DNA of 64,000 bases from Crotalaria pallida (Eukaryota > Streptophyta > Magnoliopsida > Fabales > Fabaceae): contig CM075656.1 in NCBI GenBank assembly GCA_037953625.1, forward strand, positions 89,857,001 to 89,921,000. The letters run 5' to 3'. A model generated the notes under the pieces. That model made no database searches. It was not told where the DNA came from and saw nothing but the letters and a program-made list of their open reading frames with translations. This document shows positions 1 through 10,469 of the stretch, one piece after another. Positions within the stretch are counted from its first letter, which is position 1. Each line of letters starts with the position of its first letter. The position numbers and the translations under genes are program-made.

Positions 1-74
1 ATATGATTTTGTAATTACCTAAGTTTACTTAGGCCAAAAATATGGAAAAAAAAATCCCCTAGACATGTTCCACG

Positions 75-455
75 TTACAGTTTGTTTCTACAGAGGTAAT
101 ATGAAATAGGATATAAAATAGGGTACGCATCACCATCTACTTCCTCAATCTGAAGCTTTGATAAGCACACACAGCATATTTGAGATGAGGAAAGTGAGAT
201 AAATGAATTGAAATTAAAAGACCGCACATGTATGTTCAGTCGCTGACAAAAAAAATAGAAAATGTTAGTTTCGGTCTGCAACAGATTTTTAATAAGCTGG
301 AACTTGTAATTGTAAGAAATTCTGGAAGGGAAAAAATGATCATTGAAATGAGTTCTTGTGCTTGTGATATTCCAAACGCTTGAATCTGAAAAGCACCGGA
401 ACTCAATTGTTGATATAGTGATATCCTCTTTAAAATTAGTCAAATATCTTATTTT
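75..455. repeat. Left copy, block 1, of a segmental duplication
   Basis: This block is clearly similar, in the same orientation, to about 5225-5580. Shared stretches include 'TTAGTTTCGGTCTGCAACAG' and 'AGCTGGAACTTGTAATTGTA'. Small indels and point changes are scattered through it, so the duplication is not recent. No convincing gene is seen. The similarity stops near 455 and resumes at about 1795 against 5600. Confidence 0.8.
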
Positions 456-1661
456 TTATTTATTTATTTTTTCTGATTTTGATTCCTATATTTTTAATGT
501 TTTAGAGATTTTGGTTCTTACATTATTGGTAGGGATAGATTTTGATCTTTATATCAAACTCTAAATTATATTTTTAGTCTATTTTTTGCAACCAGAAAAT
601 TCCTCACAAAATGGGACTCTCACATCAAAAGTTGAGAAAATAAAAGGCAATGAGGCAAGCCACGTGTCATGAAAATTTACAAATTAAAAAAAAATATCAA
701 TGCATGTATCAATGCAATGTTTTGTATTAAAATGATGCACTCTTTCAATAATAACCTTTCACAAAATCACCTATTCATTTTTTAATCTTAATACCCTTTC
801 AACAAAACATCTATTCATTTAAAAACACAAACTATCGGAACCAGTGCATTACTTCATTGCACAAAAGGAAAATTTTTGATTATTAAGCAAGTAGATTCAT
901 GCATAAATTATCAGAGTCACTACACTACTTCACTGCACAAACTACCAGACTCACAAAAGTTTTTTTTTTTGCCGATAAGTTTCTTTTAATGTGATTTTCC
1001 TATTATTTTATTAAGAAAGTTTTTTATTGTGATTTCTACTTTAGTTTATTTAGCATTCTTACGTAATTATAGGATATCAAATCTACCAAACTCTAAATTA
1101 TATTTTTGAATTCAAACTTTGAGATCATCATAAAACGAAGATCTCTCCGAAAAAGTTGAGAAAATAAAGAGCAATGAGAAATACTACGTGTTTTGAATAA
1201 TTTAATTTAAATCTTGAATAATTTAATTTAAAAAAGAGAGAGATGATATGTATTATTTGAATAGTGAAATGGTACACACTGCACCAAAACAATGAAATGG
1301 TACATTGTTTTCTCATATGTACAAAGATCCTCCATACTAATCAATTTGCACATATGTACTAACCAATAATATCAAAAGAGTCAAGAGTGAAGAAAGAAAA
1401 AGATACATGGGTAAAACTTTAGGTTTTTTTATGCAATAAAGTCTACTTAAACTATCATGATGAATTTAATTTGATGTTTTTTTAATGCAGAATTTAATGC
1501 AGTTCATTTTGTTGAACTACTTAATTTGAAATAACAAATTTAAACGATCAATATATATCATATATTGAACCAATCAAAGGATTAAAATAATAATATTATT
1601 AATTAATAATATAATTAAAAAAATTCAAACAACCAGGGCAATGCACGGACAAAAAACCTAG
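456..1661 (+). mobile_element. Insertion between duplicated blocks, with a Helitron-like 3' end
   Basis: This AT-rich stretch has no counterpart in the right-hand copy of the duplication, so it was probably inserted (or lost there). Its right end has the look of a plant Helitron 3' terminus: a degenerate short palindrome (GGGCAATGCACGG) a few bases before CTAG, followed by host T at 1662. I could not fix the 5' TC end; a candidate is A|TCTACC near 1081. Two copies of a 'CAAACTCTAAATTATA' motif (about 556 and 1088) suggest nested insertions. No coding sequence is recognised. Confidence 0.45.
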
Positions 1662-1794
1662 TTATTAGTACTTGTATGAGTAGGAGTAGATTTTGATCTT
1701 TAAATTTATGTTCCAAAAAATCGGAATAAAACCCAAAAAAATAAAATACTGTAAAAACAAGAAATTAAGATTTAAAGTGAACTATTTGATACTT

Positions 1795-2216
1795 GAGCCA
1801 TCTTATTTTTACACAGTGAAATCGTTGCGGTGAAAAACAGGCAACTATGCAAGAAAAAACAGATTTACTTAGCACGAATGACAAATATTTCATTACTGGA
1901 CACACCCCAAACTTAACAGAGCATAAATATGATAATTGGTGACCTACTAATAACAGAGCATACTAGAAATATTCAACAGATTTAATATGTAAATTTTCAG
2001 CAAAAACCCCCCCTTTCTTTTTTTGGTAAGTTGGAGCAAGAGCATTTTTTTAATTGGTGACCTACTAATAACAAATTAACAACCTTTTACAAAAGAAAAA
2101 GCAGATGGTGGGACCATGAGATGCCAAAGGTTTTAGTTAGAACGCAACTCATATCTCTGTATCTGCAAACTTCAACTTTCAGCTTCAACAAATTTATGCC
2201 GAAGCTCGGTCAGCAG
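1795..2216 (-). pseudogene. Truncated duplicate of the PPR gene 3' end and 3' flank
   Basis: This segment matches about 5597-6006, which holds the 3' flank and last codons of the PPR gene on the minus strand. Shared landmarks are 'CACACCCCAAACTTAACAGA', 'GAGATGCCAAAGGTTTTAGT' and the terminal coding stretch (2171-2216 here, 5958-6003 in the gene). Similarity ends abruptly after about 15 codons, at 2216. The rest of the duplicated PPR reading frame is missing, so this is a relic. Confidence 0.75.
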
Positions 2217-2553
2217 TGATGACGTGTCAGCACACCATGACCCCAGAACTTCTCTATTTTCGTTGTAATCGATTTCAATCTTAAATAGTTTATCTCTATG
2301 ATAAAACACAAAGTTAAATTAAATAATTAATCTTGGATTAGTTCAAATAGATAGAAACTAGAGAGAACGGACCATTCAATTCAAACTGAAAGAGGAACTG
2401 AATTTGGAATGACTATCTTACCAAGTCTAACATTTAATGGGCTTTACAAAAAAAAACCCGGTACCCCCTTACAAAGCCTACAAGCAAAACATGCCTACAT
2501 ATGAGCCCAATAAGTGTTTTCGCTTAGGCATGTTGTATGATGTTAAAAAAAAA

Positions 2554-3530
2554 GAGAATTAGTTCTCAACCCCCATCTGTTAGCCCCCAAACCCCCATTT
2601 TATTAATAATCCCAAAATACTCCCACATAACTTTCAATCAGTTCTTCCTTAATCAAACCATTCCCCAAATCCCACACCCCCTTCACCCCCCCCCCCCCAC
2701 CAACCTCGACCATGGCCTCCCTCCCATGCCGTCATCCCCCCTTCTCCGACCATTTTTTTCCTGGGTCTGACAAATTTCCAAGAACCCCGTGTCGGCGACA
2801 CTGGTTCGTCGGAATTGTGTATGGTGTTCAATTCCGACGAACCAGTGTCGGAATTTCAAGAAATATTTTTTGAATATTTTTTTTGGCAGGGAACCAAATC
2901 CATCGAGGGATGATTCCATTAGAGTCTCTTACCATCATTCAAGGAAGCATGATTCAAGGGAACCAGATCGGCAATATGGCAAAAGTCACCATGGTAGAAG
3001 CAGTGATACTTCGAGGCATTTTGATAGGCAGTCATCAAGGAGCTCCTATGGTCACTCCAGGCATGACAAGTATGCAGATGAAGATAGATACCGTGAGAGG
3101 TCTCGTTCTGGACATGAGTCAAGGGGTGATCATGTGCGAGAAGAGAGTGATAACAGGTCAAAAGACTACCTGCACACATCGGACAAGCATTCTCGTGACA
3201 AATATGATAGGCCAGAATACAGAAGCAAGGAGAAAGATAGAGAAACATATTTGGAGCATCAGAAGAATAAAGATAAGGATTCTTCATATTTGGAGACTAG
3301 CTTTCTTACCTGCATATTTGGGAGAAGGATGAAGGTAGAAGATGAGGGGTTTGGGTTTGGGGGTGGGAAGGTGGAAGATGAAGGATTTGGAATTTGGGGT
3401 TCTGTTGGTGGTTTGGGAAAGAAGAAGGAGGAGGGAGTTTGGGGAAAAAAATAGAATAAGGGATATTTTTGTCATTTCTCAATTAAATTGGGGGTTGGGG
3501 CTAAAAGTTGGGGTTTGGGAACTAATTCTC
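2554..3530. mobile_element. Non-autonomous TIR transposon carrying a host RS-rich exon
   Basis: The ends form imperfect terminal inverted repeats of about 45 bp: GAGAATTAGTTCTC...CCCCCA at 2554 and its complement ending CTAATTCTC at 3530. Flanks are AAAAAAAAA (2545-2553) and AAAAAGAAA (3531-3539), compatible with a 9-bp target duplication with one mismatch, as in Mutator-like elements; because the site is A-rich this is weak. Inside are G/C-rich subterminal tracts, a perfect 21-bp hairpin (2796-2816 with 2830-2850) and a captured exon at about 2890-3290. No transposase is seen, so it would need help in trans. Confidence 0.65.
2890..3290 (+). pseudogene. Captured exon encoding an Arg/Ser/Asp/His-rich segment
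   Basis: After a splice-acceptor-like TTTTTTTTGGCAG the frame stays open for about 130 codons rich in R, S, D, H, K and Y, with stretches such as SRHFDRQSSRSSYGHSRHDK and RSKEKDRETYLEH. This composition fits an RS/KERD-type nuclear RNA-processing protein; I cannot name the parent. Similarity to such a protein appears to end near DKDSSY, after which the frame enters the G-rich subterminal part of the surrounding transposon. There is no start codon, donor site or partner exon of its own, so it is best read as a transduplicated gene fragment, not a gene. Confidence 0.55.
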
Positions 3531-3539
3531 AAAAAGAAA

Positions 3540-4337
3540 TTAAGTGACATCCTACAAGCTGTGATGTATGATGATGATAATAAGATATTACGAGTAAACC
3601 GCAAGCTTCAATTGTTGTAGACTTGTAGTTGATATAACTCTTCCGTCAAGCAAACTAATAACCGATGTGCTTACACAGATAATAGAACTTGCAAAAGAAA
3701 AAAAAAGAAAAGATATAGAACCATTAAAAAAGAAAACCCCCTCTCACACGTAATACCCATTGCACCAGATAAAACATTCCCTCTGGCTCCAAACTCTACT
3801 ATACTATTGAGAAGCTAATTAATAATGGAAAGGATGACCAAGCAAACCCCATGACTGAATAATTAACATAACTGAAATAATATTAGTAATTCTTTAGATC
3901 TATTACTGCAAAGGTCTCAAGTGTGCAAACATATTGTGATTGGTGCTGTCGTGGTGTGTTACTTGTGAGTTGTGAACTCACCCTGAAAATATCACATGAA
4001 TCATATCTCTTATCTCACATTCTTCCGCAAGTATTTGGATTCATAACCATCATGGATGGTCTAAAAGGCAAAAAAAAAAAACCAAAAAACTACAGCACCT
4101 ACCTCCCTTTCTTCTAACTAACTTCTCCTTCAGGAATATAGTGAAAGCTACTTTATCATAGTTTTTAGTTTGAGTTTTCTTGCAAGCAATGACAAACCTC
4201 CCTTGCCTTTCCTTCCCTACCCTCTTTGGCTACACTCAAATTTGCTTGCCCACCTGTATAAGTTATACACCTTTTCAGCCTTTTCAGCAATAAGAACAAA
4301 ATTGATCAAAACAGAACAGCAGAAAGTTCTGTAGGCC
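3540..4337. other. Spacer upstream of the DMP gene
   Basis: AT-rich spacer with pyrimidine-rich stretches near 4080-4240. It must contain the DMP promoter and leader, but I see no TATA box or cis-element that stands out enough to call. Short open frames here lack coding character. Confidence 0.4.
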
Positions 4338-4970
4338 ATGGACATCAATGTCGAACACGATGATTCCAATAATCATGATGAACAAAATCACCCACTCCTG
4401 GGAAATAAAGAGGTGCCAGAAGCAGAGAGGAATCTGATTCAGAGAGCCATCAGCCAGACATTTCAGAGCACAGCCCATTTGGCTAATCTTTTACCTACTG
4501 GCACTGTCCTTGCTTTCCAACTCCTGTCCCCAATCTTCACAAATCTAGGCAACTGCGACTCGGTCAGCAAGTTCATGACCGCCACACTTGTAGCTATTTC
4601 TGGTGCCTCGTGCTTCCTGCTATGCTTTACCGATAGCTTCAGAGACAGCAAGGGGAACATCTGTTATGGCTTTGCCACCTTCAAAGGCTTGTGGGTTATT
4701 GATGGCTCAACCGCCCTTCCACCTCAAGTTGCTGCGAAATATCGCCTGCGGTTCATAGATTTCATGCATGCTGTAATGTCAGTTATGGTATTTGCAGCAA
4801 TTGCATTATTTGATCAGAATGTGGTAAATTGCTTCTTTCCAGAACCATCAAATCAGACACAGGAAATCCTCACAGCACTGCCAGTGGGCATTGGCGTTTT
4901 TGGCAGCATGTTGTTTGTTGCATTTCCTACACAGAGACATGGGATTGGCTTCCCACTTTCAACCAATTAG
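4338..4970 (+). CDS. DMP (DUF679) family membrane protein
   Basis: Single-exon gene of 210 residues, the usual length and structure for plant DMP proteins. The N-terminal 45 residues are acidic and polar (MDINVEHDDSNNHDE). Four hydrophobic segments follow, at about 46-68, 79-97, 139-167 and 176-197, with the conserved LANLLPTGTVLAFQLLSP, the CYGFATFKGLWVIDGS loop and the C-terminal LPVGIGVFGSMLFVAFPTQR. These are hallmark DUF679 stretches. Family members sit in ER, tonoplast and other endomembranes and have been linked to membrane remodelling and senescence; the gamete-expressed DMP8/DMP9 branch acts in double fertilisation. The N-terminus here does not look like that branch as I know it, so I do not assign a subtype. 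The start is the first ATG in a good context (GCCATGG). Confidence 0.93.
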   Translation: MDINVEHDDSNNHDEQNHPLLGNKEVPEAERNLIQRAISQTFQSTAHLANLLPTGTVLAFQLLSPIFTNLGNCDSVSKFMTATLVAISGASCFLLCFTDSFRDSKGNICYGFATFKGLWVIDGSTALPPQVAAKYRLRFIDFMHAVMSVMVFAAIALFDQNVVNCFFPEPSNQTQEILTALPVGIGVFGSMLFVAFPTQRHGIGFPLSTN

Positions 4971-5224
4971 TAGTTGGATTGTTTGTATATCCATGTTTGC
5001 ATGCAATTGCAATAATTTGATTGATTGCTGAATTATTGTTTTTGGGACAAATTAATTGTTAGTTCAATTGAATTTCATTATTTACATTGGCAGTTAAAAT
5101 AATGAAATTCAATCTCATTTTTAATTTTCAATTTGTATTTAAACTCGGAGAACTAGTACTAAAAAGACTTCTCTATCAATCCAATCGTGATTACTTACAA
5201 GATTAACTTGTAAGAAGAGAGTGA

Positions 5225-5957
5225 GGTAAGATGAAATAGAGTCCGCGGCACCATCAACTTCCTCAATTTGGAGCTTTGATCAGCACACAGCATATTTGAG
5301 ATGAGGAAACTGAAATAAATGAATTGAAAAGACCACACATGCTCAGTTGCTGAGAAAAAAAATAGAAAATGTTAGTTTCGGTCTGCAACAGATTTTCTGT
5401 CAGTTATAATAAGCTGGAACTTGTAATTGTATGAATTTCAGAAGAAAAAAAAAAGATAATCAAAATGAGTTCTTGTGCTTGTGTTATTCATGACGCTTGA
5501 ATTTGAAAAGCATTAAAAGTTTAAAACTCAATTCCTGATACTGTGATACCTTATTCAAGATTTCAAGGAGGATGTAAAGATAGTCAAATTGCCTATAAAT
5601 CTTATTTTTATACAGTGAAACTCTTCTTTTTCTGTTTTTCAATGGTGTAGTCAAATGATCAAAATCGTTGCCCTTGAAAAATAGGCAAGTATGCAAGAAA
5701 ACACAGATTTACTTAGCTTGAATGAGAAATATTCCATTACAGAGCACACCCCAAACTTAACAGAGCATAAATATGATAATAATTTAATAAGCAAATTTTC
5801 AGCACATAAACATTTCTTTTGTTGGTAAGTTGGAGCATAGAACATTTTAATTGGTGACCAAGTAACAACCTTTTACAAAAGAAAAAGCAGGTGGTGGAAC
5901 CATGAGATGCCAAAGGTTTTAGTTAGAATGCAACTCATATATCTGTATCCGCAAACT
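5225..5957. repeat. Right copy of the segmental duplication flanking the DMP gene
   Basis: Non-coding sequence between the DMP and PPR genes that repeats 75-455 and 1795-2170 in the same order and orientation. It forms the 3' flank of the PPR gene. Because it lacks the insertion that separates the two blocks in the left copy, it shows the more ancestral arrangement. Confidence 0.8.
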
Positions 5958-7394
5958 TCAGCTTTCGGCTTCAACATTTTTTTTCTGAAGCTCAGCCAGC
6001 AGTATCGCAGTGGCTTCTCTCACTTTTTTTCGATCCCAAAGTCCACCCACTAATGCATCCCATGTTCCTTCATCCGGAATGCAGCCATCTAACACCATCT
6101 CATCAAGAATCCGGGCAGCTTTGTGAAGGTCACCCTTCTTACAAAAACATTTGACCATACAGTCAAAAGTGCCAATTTCAACAGAGATGCCCCTAGTACG
6201 CATACTGAGATACAACTGAAATGCACGAGGCGGATCATTATAACAAAGCCCTTGGACCACCTTGTTATGCACTTTAACATGAAGGCTCCAAGTTGCCCGA
6301 TGTGGTGAGATACCACCAAGCACCATCTCATCAATGAAGTTTGCAGCTTCTTGATAGCTGCATGCAGCACAGAAGCCATTTATGATTTTCCCATACAACC
6401 CTGCATTGGGTTTCAACCCTTGAAGCCTCATCCTATCAAGAATCTCCACAGCTTCCCTAAGCTTTCCTTCTTTACACAGTCCATTAATTAAAGTACCATA
6501 AGTGACCATGTTAGGCAAGCGATGTTTTCTGACCATCACTTCTAACAACTCCATTGCTTCTGTTGAATGCCCATCTTTACATAGACCATCCATTAGAGAA
6601 CTATAAGTAAACACATTCGGCTCAATTCCATTTTTGGTCATCTCTTCAAGCAAACTTATAGCCTCATCCAAATTATTAGACTGACACATGCCATGTATCA
6701 AACTAGTATAGGTAACAACAGAAGGTGAATGACCTTTCTGCTCCATCTCTCTAAATAGTTCAATAGCCTGACTGATTTTTCCCAGTCTACACAGCCCATT
6801 CACCAATGTGCCATATGTATAAGAATCAGGTTCACATCCACGGTTGGGCATCTCACGAAATATTCGTAAGGCAGAATCAACAGTTTCATCGTTCTTGAGG
6901 AGAGCTTTGATCAAAATGTTGAGCGAAATAACACTAGGTGGGATACCCATTCCTCTCATCTCCTTGTAAAAAGCAAGAGCCCTCTTTACGTGGTTTTCCT
7001 CAACAAGAATATCAAGTATTGCAAGATAAGATTTCTGAGTGGGCTTTAACTGAAAGTCTTCCATCTTGTGAAAGACCCTCGTGGCATCAAGTGGTCTATG
7101 CACACGCCCATAAGCTCTGCATATAGTTAAAAACAAGTCCTCCGTAACCTTGCAATTCTCGTGCTTCATTCTCTCGAGCATGCCTTCTGCTGACCTGAAC
7201 TGGTTCACAGTGACTAATTTATAGATCATGAGACCATAAGTGTTGTGATCATGGCGAAACCCATTACTATATTCCGCTGTTGCTGTGTCAAATATATTGA
7301 CAGCTTTGTGTATGTCCTTCTCTGCTTGTATGAGTTGCTCAACTAAAGAATTCGTAATTTGCTTTGGCCACTTAAACAAAGTTTTACTACCCAT
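5958..7394 (-). CDS. P-class pentatricopeptide repeat protein, At5g46100-like
   Basis: Intronless gene of 478 residues. After a basic N-terminus (MGSKTLFKWPKQITNSLVEQ) it is built almost entirely of 35-residue P-type PPR motifs, for example DSYTYGTLVNGLCRLGKISQ, SVVTYTSLIHGMCQSNNLDE and NVFTYSSLMDGLCKDGHSTE, about eleven in all. No E or DYW tail is present, so editing deaminase activity is not expected. PPR proteins bind specific RNA in mitochondria or chloroplasts and act in stabilisation, splicing or translation. The sequence and length resemble Arabidopsis At5g46100 from memory, whose function is not well defined. No clear transit peptide is visible. The start is the first ATG of the frame; the 3' end was duplicated to about 2171-2216. 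Confidence 0.93.
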   Translation of the reverse strand: MGSKTLFKWPKQITNSLVEQLIQAEKDIHKAVNIFDTATAEYSNGFRHDHNTYGLMIYKLVTVNQFRSAEGMLERMKHENCKVTEDLFLTICRAYGRVHRPLDATRVFHKMEDFQLKPTQKSYLAILDILVEENHVKRALAFYKEMRGMGIPPSVISLNILIKALLKNDETVDSALRIFREMPNRGCEPDSYTYGTLVNGLCRLGKISQAIELFREMEQKGHSPSVVTYTSLIHGMCQSNNLDEAISLLEEMTKNGIEPNVFTYSSLMDGLCKDGHSTEAMELLEVMVRKHRLPNMVTYGTLINGLCKEGKLREAVEILDRMRLQGLKPNAGLYGKIINGFCAACSYQEAANFIDEMVLGGISPHRATWSLHVKVHNKVVQGLCYNDPPRAFQLYLSMRTRGISVEIGTFDCMVKCFCKKGDLHKAARILDEMVLDGCIPDEGTWDALVGGLWDRKKVREATAILLAELQKKNVEAES

Positions 7395-7439
7395 AACTCC
7401 AATTTATGCACTAATAATAATTCGAAATATCACAATTTG

Positions 7440-7640
7440 ACCAATGTCTGTTGGTCGAGGTGGTAAGGGCTTAGTTCCCCTTAAGAGTTTGAGACTTGAA
7501 AATAAAAAAAAAAATTTAAAAAAAAAAAGCGCCAAGAGAACTTTACCCCTTGATAGGTCCTTGCAACTCAACTCGGATCATTAGGGATCTAATATGACTT
7601 CCTAATGCTGAAAGTCTCGGGAAAGAAAAAAAAAAAGAAA
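7440..7640 (+). mobile_element. SINE-like element with Pol III promoter boxes
   Basis: The segment has a tRNA-derived SINE look: an A-box-like TGGTCGAGGTGGTAAG at about 7453 and a B-box-like GAGTTTGAGACTTG at about 7485, spaced as in tRNA promoters, followed by A-rich tracts ending in AAAAAAAAAAAGAAAAAAC near 7640. It lies just upstream of the PPR start, on the opposite strand. I did not identify a target-site duplication. Confidence 0.5.
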
Positions 7641-7774
7641 AAACAATAAGATATTGAAAACTTATAATCCTAGTTCCTCAAAAAGCCATCATCTAAATTC
7701 TCTAATCAACAGCGGCACACAAAAACCAAAGTAGCTGACATAAAAACCAATGTGAATCATTAAGGCACGAAGAC

Positions 7775-8104
7775 TTAAGTTTGTTTTAGGCATGAAGATG
7801 GGTGAGGCATTTCATCAAACAGGTTTCGGGCAAAATGAAGCATATGTGTTTTCAAGAATATTATGGAAGCATTGCATGAGGAATAATGTATAAGCAAAGT
7901 ATTTAACCGTGTTTGGGATTGGAGCGAATATGTGACATTGTGAAGAAGCGGGTTCGGTGAGTGGAATGGATTATTTGAACCGAGAAAATGAAGTACTGGC
8001 AGGTGGCAGCAAAACGTGGATGTGTAGAACAACCATGTTCCTCTGTCAGAAGGCCTTTCTTCTCGTTTGGCCTGGCCCGGATAAAAGAATTCAATTTTCA
8101 TCAA
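7775..8104 (-). pseudogene. Possible PPR-like relic
   Basis: A 109-codon open frame with one PPR-like stretch near its end (HFARNLFDEMPH, compare the common ARxLFDEMP). The rest is low-complexity or unrecognisable, and two overlapping minus-strand frames look about equally plausible. It could be a decayed PPR fragment or chance. Nothing else suggests a functional gene. Confidence 0.2.
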
Positions 8105-8141
8105 GAAATTATGAAGGAAAAAAAAAAGGGTTTAAAAGGTA

Positions 8142-8412
8142 CTCCCTCCTGTTATATATAAAATTTTTTTGGGTTTTTTATTTTGGTTATATTTATAAGA
8201 TTTTAATTCAATTTTCAATAATATTTAAGAACTTTTTTTTTATAGATACCCTTATTAACTCTACATTTTTTGGAATCCTACTAATAATTATACAGATAAT
8301 TTTGAAAAAGTGTTTCAAATTTTCACATTTGTAATATCACTAATAAGTTTAACTACCTTATTTGATGAAAAAGAAAAATCCTAAAAAAATCTTATAAACA
8401 AGACAGAGGAAG
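8142..8412. mobile_element. Stowaway-type MITE
   Basis: A 271-bp AT-rich element bounded by TA dinucleotides (8140-8141 and 8413-8414) and inverted ends CTCCCTCCTGTTATATATAA and its relative TTATAAACAAGACAGAGGAAG. This matches the Tc1/mariner-derived Stowaway pattern. It is non-coding. Confidence 0.65.
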
Positions 8413-8642
8413 TATATTAGGTAGGGAATTCATTGCCTGGACCCTGAATTCATGGTTGACCCGCCCAAAATTTTCAGCACATGTGCAATTTTTGTCTCAT
8501 GCATTACGAAAAACAATTTTTTTTTCTGTCTCTCCTTTGGTAGAAAACATTTTGGTGATTCCAAAACCAAAAATTAATATAAGGATAAAATTATTTTTGT
8601 TTCTGAAATTATAAAATGGGCTAAAAATTCATCGATGGCCCT

Positions 8643-9446
8643 CAATTAGTTTACAAACCCCATTTTTATCCTCAAACCCCATATTTTTTCATAATATCAA
8701 AATTACCCCACTTATATTTCCCTTCGTTCCATGTGTAAAATTTTTCTAAATTTTTTTAACAAAACATTTTTCTAAAATTTTTTACCAAAGATTTACTTAG
8801 AATATTTTGTTACACAGACTCGTATACAAATTTATTAGAATATGTAAATTCTGAATACATTTTTTAATCAATATAGTTTTTTCAGAGCAGAAAGTAAAAA
8901 AAAGTTTAAACCAAATCATAAAAACTAGTTTATATCAATGAAACACATAGAATATTTCTGAATTGACTAAATTTGAAAAAAAAGAAAAAAAAAACTTTCT
9001 GGCAAAGAGCACAGAATTAAAAAAAATTTAAATCCGAATAAAAGAAAAATATATTTGTGAAAAATAAAATACATAGGATATTTTTTAATTGACTACATTT
9101 AAAATGAAAAAAATAAAATAAAAATAAAACAGGTAGCTGGTAATGTCGGAATTTTTTATGTGTATAGGAAACAGGTAGCTGGTAACGAGAGAGATGGAGT
9201 TTCTTAATTCCGTTTCAGGCATGACGAAATTTTTACGTTTCAGTGAAAACAAAATTTTTACGTTTTACAACAGCTGGTTTGTTTATGTTTTGCTGCATAC
9301 GGGATTTTTTCGTCTTTTCATGAACAAAAAATATAATAAGCTGAATGGCATTTTTATCCATAAAAAAGTGAAATGAGATCAAAATCTCAATTAGGAGGCC
9401 AAAATTTGAGGTTTGATGGATAAATTTGGGGTCTGGAGACTAATTG
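8643..9446. mobile_element. TIR element, same family as 2554-3530 (member 2)
   Basis: Ends are inverted copies of each other: CAATTAGTTTACAAACCCCA at 8643 and, reversed, CAATTAGTCTCCAGACCCCA at 9446, followed by matching (T)TTATCC and TCAAACC blocks. The ends also resemble the TIRs at 2554-3530. The interior is AT-rich and non-coding. No clear target duplication was found, so the borders are approximate. Confidence 0.5.
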
Positions 9447-9467
9447 CAAATTCAAAACTCCAAACGG

Positions 9468-10463
9468 TTTAGTCTACAAACCCCGCTTTTATCCCACAAA
9501 CCTCATTTTAAAGGAGAAATGTCCACTTTGCCTTTATATATTCAAAACACAAAAAAAAAAAACCACAAACTCCAAAAACCTTACACCTTCCCAAACCCCA
9601 AACCCCAAAAACCTTACAACTTTCACCATTCTTTTTCCACACCACCGCCGCCAATGCCATCGCTGCCACCACCACCACCGCCGCCGCCAACACCACAACT
9701 GCAACTACTCCTTCATCCTCCTCCTCTTCCTTCTTCTTCTTCTTCACATATTTGAAAAAAAAACAGATCTAATACAAAAATAACAAAAATAAAACAAGAG
9801 CCAAAAACAAGACTGAAAGAAACAAAATAAGAAAGAAAGAGATGAAAGCATGAATGGAATCGAACAAGGATGGTGAAATACCGACAACCTAGTTAAAATT
9901 CCGAAAACCCCGTGTCGGAATTTTGAAATTCCGACACTGGTTCGTCAGAAAAAACTTGCATTGCGTTTCTTTTCCGAGAACAAAGGTTCGGAATTTTAAA
10001 TTTCCGACATCCTCGTGTCGGAAATTTACAACGAAGTTAGGGGTTCATCACAACAATGGCGGTGGAGGCGGTGGAGGCGTGTCGGGAATTTTTTCGTAGA
10101 ACACCCACCTAAAAACGAAAAAGAAATAAAAAAGGAAGGGGAAAAACACGAAACAGAGATGATGGAGGAAAAACGGATAGACAAAAGCGAAAAACAAAAT
10201 GAGAACTATAAAACAGAGAAACGAAAAACGAAGATGGAGATATACCTTCAAGGAGGACAGCAGCAATAGCGGTGGCGGAGGCGGTGGAGGCGGCGCCGGA
10301 GAAGATGGAAGAAGGTTGGAAGTTGAGTGGGTGTGGGTGTGGGGAGATGAACAGTTGAAAGAAGGTTGGAAGTGGGGTGTGAGGTTTGTTGAAGGAAAGA
10401 CAGTTTGGGGATTATTTGAAAAAATGAGGTTTGGGAGATAAATTTAGGGTTCGTAGACTAATG
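9468..10463. mobile_element. TIR element of the same family (member 3), with CCGACAC hairpins
   Basis: The left end TTAGTCTACAAACCCCGC at about 9468 matches the inverted right end TTAGTCTACGAACCCTAA at about 10463, followed on both sides by AAACCTCATTTT. The interior has proline/glycine-coding microsatellites and two hairpins built on the CCGACAC motif (9912-9923 with 9926-9937; 9998-10009 with 10016-10027), the same motif as the hairpin in the 2554-3530 element. No transposase is present. A direct flanking duplication was not found, and it abuts member 2. Confidence 0.55.
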
Positions 10464-10469
10464 CCCAGA

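Noticed and set aside
2671..2770. Glycine/tryptophan-rich and proline-rich frames on both strands
   Set aside because: They are translations of a poly-C/G-rich subterminal tract of the TIR element, not genes.
9444..9755. Proline-rich open frame (about 100 residues) with poly-Pro and poly-Ser
   Set aside because: It is low-complexity sequence inside a TIR transposon with no conserved domain; both strands are open because of trinucleotide repeats.
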